From positions 1 through 46,612 of the forward strand of contig NZ_JACVQL010000061.1 in assembly GCF_019733465.1 (NCBI RefSeq): a stretch of 46,612 bases of DNA, written 5' to 3'. This DNA comes from Actinotalea ferrariae. GTDB taxonomy: Bacteria > Actinomycetota > Actinomycetes > Actinomycetales > Cellulomonadaceae. The notes under the pieces are model-generated. The model was given only the letters and a program-made list of their open reading frames with translations. It was not told the DNA's origin and searched no databases. The first letter of the stretch is position 1. Each line of letters begins with the position of its first letter. The position numbers were made by a program, and so were the translations under genes. Positions 40,634 to 46,612 of this stretch are shown in pieces.

Positions 40634-42832
40634 GTGGACGCCAAGACCTACCCGTTGCAGGAGATCCTCAAGCCTGAGCGCCGATACATCATCCCGACGT
40701 TCCAGCGCGACTACGAGTGGACGCTCGATGGTCAGTGGAAGCTCCTGTTCGAGGACCTGGAGAGCACGGCTGACAGGCTGGTCGATGCGCGCGCGAGTCA
40801 GAGTGAGAGTTCGGCCATCCTGAAGAACAAGGAGCAGAACGTCACACCCCACTTTCTAGGGGCGATCGTGTGCGCAAGCCTCCCGTTCGCCACGGGCGGT
40901 GTCGCGTTGCGCTCGGTGATCGACGGTCAACAGAGGCTCACCACGATCCAGCTCCTTGTGCGGGGGCTGCTCGACGTCCTGCAAGAGACCGGGTCGGATA
41001 GGCGCAAGTCCGTCCGTCGCATGCTCTTCAACCCCGACGACGTCGTGGACTCGCCCGAGGAGGTGCACAAGCTCTGGCCGCGGCGACGGGACCGGGAGGT
41101 GTGGCCGACCGCGATGGGGGATGCGGTCCCGGCCTACGCCGGAAGCAAGGACCACCTGTACCTGCAAGCACGCCGCTACTTCGCCGAGGCCGTGCGCGAG
41201 AGCGTGCGCAACGACGCAGGCGAGCCCGCCCCCGAGCGGCTCCAGGCCCTTGCCGACGCGTTGTCGAGCCTGTTCAAGCTCGTTGTCATCGACCTCGAGG
41301 ACAACGACGACGCGCAGGTGATCTTCGAGGTGCTCAACGGACGGCAGACGCCCCTCGCTGCGATCGACCTCGTGAAGAACCTGCTCTTCCTTCGCGGTGA
41401 GCTTGCCGACGACGACGTCGACCGGCTCTACGACACCTACTGGGCGGGCTTCGACGACGACTGGTGGAAGGCCGTCGTTGGCCGGGGCCACGCGGCCCGC
41501 GGGCGCCGCGACGTCCTGCTATCGGTCTGGCTCACCGGTGTCTCAGGTCAGGAGGCGAACGTGAGCCACCTGTACCGCGAGGCGCGGGAGTACCTCAACG
41601 GACCGGGCGCACCTGACACGGAGCACGTCCTGCGCGAGCTGAGCGACTACGCCAAGGCGTACCGCGCCATCTACGGCGCAGAAGCCGTCGATCCGCGCCT
41701 GCGTGCGTCGTACGACAGGCTGAACGAGTTCGAGATCACGACGGCAGTGCCCCTGCTCGCCTGGCTGCGCATCGCATCGCCTGATGTGATCAGCCTCGAC
41801 GACGAGGTTCGCGCCGTCCGCGCAGTGGAGTCGTGGGCGATGCGCCGCTCGTACGTGGGTTGGCAGACCCGTGGATACGGCACACACCTGGCTCGCGTCC
41901 TGCGCGCGGCGAAGAACGCGTCCGACGCAGGCAAGAACGTCGGGGATGCCGTGGTCGATGCGCTTCAGAACGGCGCGCTCGCCTGGCCCTCGGACGCCGA
42001 GGTTCGCGAGGCGTTTCGAACACGGCCGTTCTACAACGCCGTCGCGCAGTACCGCATCCGCGCACTGTTCCGTGCAATCGACGACCAGCTACGCAGCGAG
42101 GACCCGCACGAACCGCCCGCGGCGATCGGGTTCGATGGCCTGCAGATCGAACACGTGATGCCACGTAGTTGGATGACGCACTGGCCGCTGATCGGCGTCG
42201 ACGGCACGCCGGTCGATCCTGATGCCGGAGACGCCGCGTCCGTGCAACGGGTCTTGGAACGTCGCCAGGCTCTCGATCGACTGGGCAACCTGACGCTCGT
42301 CACGCAGGCGTTCAACCTCGACGTGTCGAACTTGGGGTGGCCCGCGAAGCGGCCGGAGTTCGCGAAGCAGGGCGCCCTCGTGATCAACAAGGGCGTCGCC
42401 GCCGTCGAAGACTGGACGGAGTCCGAGATCGACGCACGAGGCGCGCTCCTCGCAGCCGTGGCAACCCGCGTCTGGCCAGGCCCGATTGCTCTCGGTGGGA
42501 CGGTACGAGTGAGCTCCGCGCCGGCGCCGGGCCGGCCCGCGGCGGTCCGGGCGGAGCCTGGCGGTACGGGGTCTGACGGGCCCGTGCCAGGACAGCCTGT
42601 CGGCTCCGTCGCACCCTTGGTCACAGCGCTCGAGACCCTCGGCATGCGTGTGGTCGACGCCGACGCTCCGTGGCCCGGCTGGGGGGTCGTCGTGAAGTGC
42701 ATCGGCGGCAGCGCCTATCTCAATCGGACCAACGTCGACGTGCGGGGCGACCAACCCGGCCAGGTTGCAGCGTGGGCAGCGGCGGGGCATGGGGAGGAAC
42801 GAGGCAACTACCTTCGGATCGCGCTCCGATGA
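40634..42832 (+). CDS. GmrSD-like Type IV restriction protein (DUF262-DUF1524)
   Basis: 732 aa. The N-terminal DUF262 domain has YIIPTFQRDYEW, FLGAIVCASLP, then VIDGQQRLTTIQLLVRGLLD and VLNGRQTPLAAIDLVKNLLF, the nucleotide-binding and ParB-like motifs of GmrS. The C-terminal DUF1524 domain has LQIEHVMPRSW and LDRLGNLTLVTQAFNLDVSN, the His-Asn nuclease core of GmrD. Such single-chain proteins cut modified phage DNA (for example glucosylated cytosine) using NTP. About 110 further residues at the C-terminus may be a modified-base reader. GTG 40634 is chosen because GGGAAGGA lies just upstream; an ATG at 40619 would add five residues. Monocistronic. Confidence 0.85.
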   Translation: MDAKTYPLQEILKPERRYIIPTFQRDYEWTLDGQWKLLFEDLESTADRLVDARASQSESSAILKNKEQNVTPHFLGAIVCASLPFATGGVALRSVIDGQQRLTTIQLLVRGLLDVLQETGSDRRKSVRRMLFNPDDVVDSPEEVHKLWPRRRDREVWPTAMGDAVPAYAGSKDHLYLQARRYFAEAVRESVRNDAGEPAPERLQALADALSSLFKLVVIDLEDNDDAQVIFEVLNGRQTPLAAIDLVKNLLFLRGELADDDVDRLYDTYWAGFDDDWWKAVVGRGHAARGRRDVLLSVWLTGVSGQEANVSHLYREAREYLNGPGAPDTEHVLRELSDYAKAYRAIYGAEAVDPRLRASYDRLNEFEITTAVPLLAWLRIASPDVISLDDEVRAVRAVESWAMRRSYVGWQTRGYGTHLARVLRAAKNASDAGKNVGDAVVDALQNGALAWPSDAEVREAFRTRPFYNAVAQYRIRALFRAIDDQLRSEDPHEPPAAIGFDGLQIEHVMPRSWMTHWPLIGVDGTPVDPDAGDAASVQRVLERRQALDRLGNLTLVTQAFNLDVSNLGWPAKRPEFAKQGALVINKGVAAVEDWTESEIDARGALLAAVATRVWPGPIALGGTVRVSSAPAPGRPAAVRAEPGGTGSDGPVPGQPVGSVAPLVTALETLGMRVVDADAPWPGWGVVVKCIGGSAYLNRTNVDVRGDQPGQVAAWAAAGHGEERGNYLRIALR

Positions 42833-42986
42833 CCAGGGCCGCAGCCGCTGGGCGTCCACCGCCCTCTTGATCGGTGCCCACGCCGGGGCGGCTGTGCCCA
42901 GTTGCAGTCCTAACCTGTGCCCTCCTTGACCTGCGGAGATGCAACGCTGCTGGTCACGAAGTTGTCCAAAGAAGCCACAGCCAGAC

Positions 42987-43004
42987 CCTGGGAGATCTCC
43001 CAGG
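42987..43004. repeat. 18-bp perfect palindrome
   Basis: CCTGGGAGATCTCCCAGG reads the same on both strands. It lies about 155 bp past the GmrSD-like gene, just before a terminator hairpin. It could be an operator-like protein-binding site or a recombination site. A partial relative, TGGGGATCTCCCA, lies at 45117-45129 just before attR. Confidence 0.6.
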
Positions 43005-43006
43005 TT

Positions 43007-43046
43007 GACGAAGAGCCGGGGACTCTAGGGCCCCCGGCTCTTCGTC
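43007..43046. terminator. Strong bidirectional terminator-like hairpin
   Basis: Arms GACGAAGAGCCGGG (43007-43020) and CCCGGCTCTTCGTC (43033-43046) pair over 14 bp without mismatch around a 12-base loop. There is no long T-tract, but stems of this kind between convergent genes commonly end transcription in Actinobacteria. It serves the GmrSD-like gene from the left and the nuclease gene from the right. Confidence 0.55.
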
Positions 43047-43545
43047 GTCCAGCGGACAGCAGCTACGCCGATGCCCGGCATCCCGGACCGTGCGGCGAGG
43101 CGGCGACGGCGCAGTGAGCCCGGACGGTCGGCGGTCCGATGAACAGCCGCGGGATGGGGGCATCGCCGCTGCGGGCGGTCTGCGGACCGGTGGCGCCATG
43201 GACACGGTCCCGGCTCTCTCCGCCGTTCCCGCGCACGGGTGACCGCGACGCTCGGTCGGACAGCGGCCGCTACGACGCCGGAGCCGACTGCCCCGCCCGT
43301 CGTGGGCATGTCGGCACGTCGCCGTGATGTGCGCGTGCCGAGGTGCCGCGCGTCCTCGTCGCTCTTGGTGACGACCGGCAGGCATCACGATCACCAACCT
43401 GGCCCCGCACCTCGAAGGCCGACGACATGAGCTCGTGGTTCGGTAGGGAGGCCCGCACGGTCGGTACTGGAACCGATACGGCGCTGGCCTACCGCCATTG
43501 GGCTGGGGGACGAGGCCACTCTCGCGGGCACTCCGCTAAGCGCGC

Positions 43546-43731
43546 CTACTCGACCGTCTGGAAGCTCAAACCACGGTCGGCGATGCGCTGCAACAGGACC
43601 GACAACGTCGCGTCTGACTTGCCTGTTCGGCAACCGCCGCCAAGGATCATGTCGCAGTTGGCGTCTGTGTGCCGGCTTCGTCGTCCCTCGTCGCTGGTGA
43701 CGATGCACTCGCTGGCGATGGCCAGCGCCAC
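43546..43731 (-). pseudogene. Out-of-frame continuation of the PD-(D/E)xK nuclease gene
   Basis: 61 codons from GTG 43729-43731: VALAIASECIVTSDEGRRSR, then MILGGGCRTGKSDATLSVLL and QRIADRGLSFQTVE. The composition is natural, whereas the main frame over the same bases gives a Ser/Pro/Thr-rich tail. A -1 shift at the GGGAAGG run (one base missing near 43733-43734) would join the two frames seamlessly into about 495 aa. Frameshift by mutation, programmed shift or sequencing error are all possible; an overlapping small gene starting at the GTG is the alternative. Confidence 0.4.
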
Positions 43732-44954
43732 CTTCCCACGGCCGCCTGCATGGATGAGCGGACTGCGTCGGCATCAGCAACGCCCTCGCGCACGTCACGC
43801 CAAGCCGCGAAGAGGTCCCGCGTGTCGATGAGGCAGCCGTGGGCCTCAGCGAGGACCGCCAGATCGTGTTCCTGGGGAACGGCGACCTCACGCGTGCCTG
43901 GCTCGGTGCCTCGCCAAGCGTTGACGATGTGCCACACGGCGTCTGGCGCGCGACCCTCTGTCGCGGCGAACCTAACGCTTGGACGGCCGGTGATGCGCGG
44001 GACGTCACGGACCCTTGCACCCGAGGTGTAGCCCTTCACCTCCACGAGGCAGGTCCAAGCTTGCCCTGGCACGCTCACACGCAAGTCCTCGAGCCGTCCC
44101 CCGGATTCAAGCGAGTGATGCGAATCCATCTGCTCGACCATGTAGCCGAGGTCGGTGAGAAGGCCGGCGACGGCGGTTTCGAGGTCTGGGCCGTCGGCCG
44201 TCAAGGCTCTCTGCGGGCCGCTCGCTGCCTCGGATGCGGCAAGTTCCAGTTCCACGCGGGCACGCGCTTCGCGGGAGGCAAGCTCGTCAAGTATGGCCCT
44301 TCGTTGATTGTCGATCGTCGCCAGTGCGGTGATGGCTCGACGGGTCTCCGGTGTCCCCCAGGTGTGCTTGCGCTGCCAATCGGGAGACCCTGGGAAGCGG
44401 TCCGGGTCCACGTCGTGAAGGAGCTCCAAGACGGATGCCAGCCACGCGACGTGGTCGGTTGTCTCCTCGGGCAACGCCCAGACCCAGGCACCTTCGCGAC
44501 GCCTGAAGAAGGCTGCCCATGGTTCGCGCTCTGTGCCGGCGACGGCCAGATTGAACCGCCCCTTGCCCGGCGGCAGTCCGCTGAGGCCGACCCTCCCCGG
44601 ACCAGGATCCCGAGCGATGACAGATCGCTGAACGAGCGAGCGGAGGGGCCCCTGCAAGTTGTCGGGGACAACGACCGAACGCGCGTGCAGCGCAAGGTTC
44701 CGGCGTGGCGCGTACCACGAGTGACCGAAGTACGTCTGACCGAAGTTCGCACCGCCGAACGCGAGAACGTGGACTCCCTCGGGTTGCTCCGGCTGCGGGT
44801 GGAATGACACAACGAGATCCCAGTCGCTGGCGTGGACCTTCAAGACGTCCTCGCCGAGCACCCCGTTGGTAGGCGCCAACGCGGTGAGGGAGGTCAGCAG
44901 GGTCTCGTCCGCCACTGACTCGAAGAGGACTCGAGGATGGGGCGCGTCGTCCAT
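43647..44954 (-). CDS. PD-(D/E)xK nuclease-like protein, 3' end probably frameshifted
   Basis: 435 aa as read. The N-terminal 200 residues (VLAFGGANFGQTYFGHSWYA, WAAFFRRREGAWVWALPEET) belong to no family I recognise. A helical linker (220-245) leads to a nuclease-like domain: LLTDLGYMVEQMDSHHSL, GGRLEDLRV with D290, and CLVEVKGYTSG with E305-x-K307, the D...ExK site of restriction-endonuclease-fold proteins. The ATG at 44952-44954 is preceded by a -10-like TATCGT 8 bp upstream, consistent with a nearly leaderless start; the frame is open to 45353 but that part crosses attR and is not coding-like. The last 25 residues look wrong-frame. Last gene of the island, probably a stand-alone defence nuclease. 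Confidence 0.6.
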   Translation of the reverse strand: MDDAPHPRVLFESVADETLLTSLTALAPTNGVLGEDVLKVHASDWDLVVSFHPQPEQPEGVHVLAFGGANFGQTYFGHSWYAPRRNLALHARSVVVPDNLQGPLRSLVQRSVIARDPGPGRVGLSGLPPGKGRFNLAVAGTEREPWAAFFRRREGAWVWALPEETTDHVAWLASVLELLHDVDPDRFPGSPDWQRKHTWGTPETRRAITALATIDNQRRAILDELASREARARVELELAASEAASGPQRALTADGPDLETAVAGLLTDLGYMVEQMDSHHSLESGGRLEDLRVSVPGQAWTCLVEVKGYTSGARVRDVPRITGRPSVRFAATEGRAPDAVWHIVNAWRGTEPGTREVAVPQEHDLAVLAEAHGCLIDTRDLFAAWRDVREGVADADAVRSSMQAAVGRWRWPSPASASSPATRDDEAGTQTPTAT

Positions 44955-45143
44955 AGATCGAGACGATAGCCGCGGTGCGTGGCTAACGGTCCGAACTGAA
45001 GGCGATCGGGTCGTGGCGCGGTCGTACGATCCGGTTAGGGCCGTCAAGAGGCGCGGGTAGCTGGGCATGGCTGGCATCGATGATGCGGGTGTCACAGGTT
45101 GCGCAGCACCGGCATCTGGGGATCTCCCACGGATGTGCGTGTG

Positions 45144-45161
45144 AGTCCCCCTCGCGCACAG
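45144..45161 (+). other. Putative attR: displaced copy of the tRNA-Leu 3' end
   Basis: The sequence agt-c5-tcgcgcacag repeats the 3' end of tRNA-Leu (2378-2396) with one C fewer. No other part of a tRNA is present. Immediately after it lies a strong terminator and then a core-type gene, as expected if this was the original downstream flank of the tRNA. Confidence 0.75.
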
Positions 45162-45194
45162 GACCCCGATCGGACCGCCGTGCGGCCGGGGTCC
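45161..45194. terminator. Terminator hairpin, probably native to tRNA-Leu
   Basis: GGACCCCG (45161-45168) pairs with CGGGGTCC (45187-45194), and the inner CGG-CCGC/GCGG-CCG extends the stem with one bulged base. It touches attR, so before integration it would have followed the tRNA directly. It also faces the convergent leftward gene ending at 45232. Confidence 0.65.
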
Positions 45195-45231
45195 TGCTGC
45201 GTCCGGGCTCGTCGCGCGTCGCCGGAGCGGC

Positions 45232-45825
45232 TCAGGCGGTCGGGGACGGATCGCCCTCGAGCGAGCGCTCGTACCACGTGCTGGCGAGGCCGAGGGCGCC
45301 CGCGACGAGACCCGAGACGACGCCGATCGTCGTGTGCGGTGCGCGGACGCCACGCGCGCGGCGGCGCTCGCCCCAGCGGAAGATCGCCCGCTCCATCGCG
45401 ACCGTCACGGCGACCGTGGCGACGACGCCCACCGCGGCGGCCGCACCCAGCGCGAGCGTGCGCGTGCGCGACCGGCGAGGGCCGGCGTCGAGGCCCGCGC
45501 TCGCCGCGTCGAGCACGGGGACCGTCGACGTCAGCGCCTCGATCCGCTCGCGCGCCGAGGTCTCGACGCCCTCGGCTGCGCCGCGCCCGGCTGTGTCTTC
45601 GGCCCTGCCCCGCCCTGCCGTGTCCTCGGCCCTGCCCCGCCCTGCCGTGTCTTCGGCCCTGCCGCGCGCTGCGCCGTACGCGCCGCCCGCCACGAGGAGG
45701 CCAGTCTTGAGCACGCCGCGCCATCGCCGGGAGCGGACGACGTCGGGCATCGCGTACCAGAGCGTGACGACGGCGGCCGAGACGACCCCCTCGACCACGG
45801 CTCCTCGAGCCGAGCTGCTCCCCAC
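45232..45825 (-). CDS. Membrane protein with 9-residue tandem repeats (core genome)
   Basis: 197 aa, unknown function. Membrane segments are predicted near residues 9-25 (VVEGVVSAAVVTLWYAM), 119-141 (LALGAAAAVGVVATVAVTVA) and 162-180 (GVVSGLVAGALGLASTW). Between the first and second lies GRAEDTAGR repeated three times in tandem, followed by a helical stretch. The GTG at 45823-45825 is preferred because GAGGAGG precedes it by 5 bp; the frame is open further upstream but crosses the inverted repeat region and reads poorly. Located outside attR, so probably part of the chromosome rather than the island. Converges on the tRNA terminator. Confidence 0.65.
   Translation of the reverse strand: MGSSSARGAVVEGVVSAAVVTLWYAMPDVVRSRRWRGVLKTGLLVAGGAYGAARGRAEDTAGRGRAEDTAGRGRAEDTAGRGAAEGVETSARERIEALTSTVPVLDAASAGLDAGPRRSRTRTLALGAAAAVGVVATVAVTVAMERAIFRWGERRRARGVRAPHTTIGVVSGLVAGALGLASTWYERSLEGDPSPTA
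45576..45673. repeat. 27-bp in-frame tandem repeats
   Basis: A 27-bp unit is present in two full copies (45603-45629, 45630-45656; one base differs) with partial copies on both sides. It encodes GRAEDTAGR-type nonamers in the membrane protein, and copy number is likely to vary between strains. Confidence 0.7.
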
Positions 45826-46226
45826 GGCGTCCTCCTCGTGCGTCCGGGTGACGGTCCTGCCTGCCGAACGGCTCGCCACCGCGCGGAGTTCCTCGGCTGA
45901 GCACGCCCCGGGAGCGCGCGCGCCAGCACGTGACCCCGGGGAGCACCCCAGGATGTGCGGCGCACGTGACCCCCGGTGCCGGCGGGACCGGTGAGACCCC
46001 CACGAGCCACAGCGGCCCCACAGGTACCGAGCGCCGCACATCCTGGGGCGCGCCGCCGGCCCCGTCCGGTGACGACGGCCGGTCGGGTGCGTCACGGACG
46101 CTGATGACTCGTGCGTCCGGGTGAACGTCCTCCCCGTTCGGGTGGATATGGCCGATCCGGCGCTCGCCGTCGGGCACTGTGGGCGCGGCCCCAGCCGATC
46201 ATGCTCCCTCGTCCCACGGAGGACCC
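45826..46226. other. Divergent intergenic region with long inverted repeat
   Basis: About 400 bp between the leftward membrane protein gene and the rightward secreted protein gene, containing their promoters. No gene seen. Its main feature is the 18-bp inverted repeat at 45946-46048. The direct repeat GCACGTGACCCC also occurs at 45926-45937 and 45962-45973. Confidence 0.45.
45946..46048. repeat. 18-bp perfect inverted repeat with 67-bp spacer
   Basis: CCCCAGGATGTGCGGCGC (45946-45963) is the exact reverse complement of GCGCCGCACATCCTGGGG (46031-46048). Could form a large stem-loop in RNA or mark the ends of a very small non-autonomous element. Confidence 0.65.
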
Positions 46227-46612
46227 GTGCGCCTGCACGCACCCCGAACGATCCTCGTCGCCCTGCTGTCGGTCCTCGCGCTCGTCGCGGCACCGATGAC
46301 GGCTGCGGCCCACCCCGCCTCCACGTCGTCGATGACGGGCGCGGGAGCCTGGGTCACCGTCGCGCCCACCGTGGCGTGGGGCGGGTCGAGCGGGACGCAG
46401 GTCGCGGGCGGTCAGGCGCGCGTCGTCACGCTCTCGCCGGGCCGGCAGGTCCCGGTCGACGCCGCAGCGCTGGTCGTGCAGGTGCAGGTCACGGGCGCGT
46501 CCGCCGCGGGCGAGCTCGCGCTGTGGGCAGCCGGGGCGCCGCAGCCGGCCGACGCGGCCGTCGCCTTCCCGGCGGGGGCGTCGTCCTCGACGGCGCTCGT
46601 GGTGACCGACGC
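46227..46612 (+). CDS. Secreted protein with signal peptide (5' part only)
   Basis: At least 128 aa, continuing beyond the window. The GTG at 46227 follows the ribosome binding site GGAGGA. The N-terminus MRLHAPRTILVALLSVLALV, then AAPMTAAAHPAS, is a typical signal peptide with a cleavage site near TAAA-HP. The mature start (VTVAPTVAWGG, VVTLSPGRQVPVDAAALVVQ, ASAAGELALWAAGAPQPADA, VAFPAGASSSTALVVTD) resembles the beta-rich repeats found in many secreted actinobacterial cell-wall enzymes, with the pattern A-x-V-V-x-V-x-V...G-x-L-x-x-W...G. The catalytic domain, if any, lies outside the window, so the function stays open. Confidence 0.7.
   Translation, partial: MRLHAPRTILVALLSVLALVAAPMTAAAHPASTSSMTGAGAWVTVAPTVAWGGSSGTQVAGGQARVVTLSPGRQVPVDAAALVVQVQVTGASAAGELALWAAGAPQPADAAVAFPAGASSSTALVVTD

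Larger units (their letters stand above)
42833..43545. other. Non-coding stretch with palindrome and terminator
   Basis: About 710 bp after the GmrSD-like gene. No gene is supported; short open frames on both strands have atypical composition. The notable structures are an 18-bp palindrome (42987-43004) and, 2 bp later, a long-stem hairpin (43007-43046). Beyond 43050 I see nothing recognisable. Confidence 0.4.

Noticed and set aside
43647-45353. Extending the terminal nuclease to 45353 (568 aa)
   Set aside because: The added N-terminus is Arg/Ser-rich and would cross attR and the terminator; the ATG at 44954 is a better start.
1-46612. CRISPR arrays or rRNA genes
   Set aside because: No regularly spaced repeats of suitable length and no rRNA-like sequence were seen; the only tandem repeats are coding (45576-45673).

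Overview
The window is high-GC actinobacterial DNA, most likely from a Cellulomonas-like member of the Micrococcales. Both ends look like core chromosome. On the left is the conserved PstP phosphatase / FhaB / FhaA block beside a tRNA-Leu. On the right are a small membrane protein gene and the start of a gene for a secreted protein. Between them lies about 42.7 kb of accessory DNA that begins at the 3' end of tRNA-Leu(CAG) (2311-2393). It ends at a second copy of that tRNA 3' end (45144-45161), which is followed at once by a strong terminator hairpin that would originally have followed the tRNA. This is the signature of an integrative genomic island, although no intact integrase is visible.

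Layout. 2.4-6.2 kb: a transposon-like unit with a DDE transposase of IS4-type signature, a translationally coupled tyrosine-recombinase-like protein that has lost its catalytic residues, and a small Cys/His-rich protein, flanked by palindromic ends. 6.3-8.2 kb: orphan and broken genes. 8.4-10.5 kb: a type VII secretion cassette with a small ESX-like protein, a nuclease-fold polymorphic toxin and its immunity protein. 10.8-18.8 kb: poorly characterised actinobacterial genes, including an HExxH protein, a 652-aa helical protein, a three-gene membrane operon, and several broken genes. Copies of one roughly 100-residue domain are scattered from 6.3 to 16.9 kb.

19.1-38.3 kb is a dense defence block. 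First comes a five-gene operon built around a 1,781-aa DEAD/DEAH helicase with a C-terminal DUF1998-type cysteine motif. It resembles DruE of Druantia and the helicase/DUF1998 pair of DISARM, but its partner proteins (601, 59, 1,023 and 263 aa) are not ones I recognise. This is the best candidate for an undescribed or divergent system. A cytosine-5 methyltransferase, a Vsr nickase and a PD-(D/E)xK restriction enzyme follow. On the opposite strand is an ABC-three-component operon (Mrr-like nuclease, middle component, Rad50-like ATPase with zinc-hook cysteines) that ends in a HEPN ribonuclease gene. 38.4-45 kb: a membrane protein, a HIRAN-domain protein, a GmrSD-type (DUF262/DUF1524) Type IV restriction protein, and another PD-(D/E)xK nuclease whose 3' end appears frameshifted.

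The island therefore reads as a tRNA-Leu-integrated defence and conflict island with at least five separable systems. Functional names rest on motifs read directly from translations; no database search was possible.
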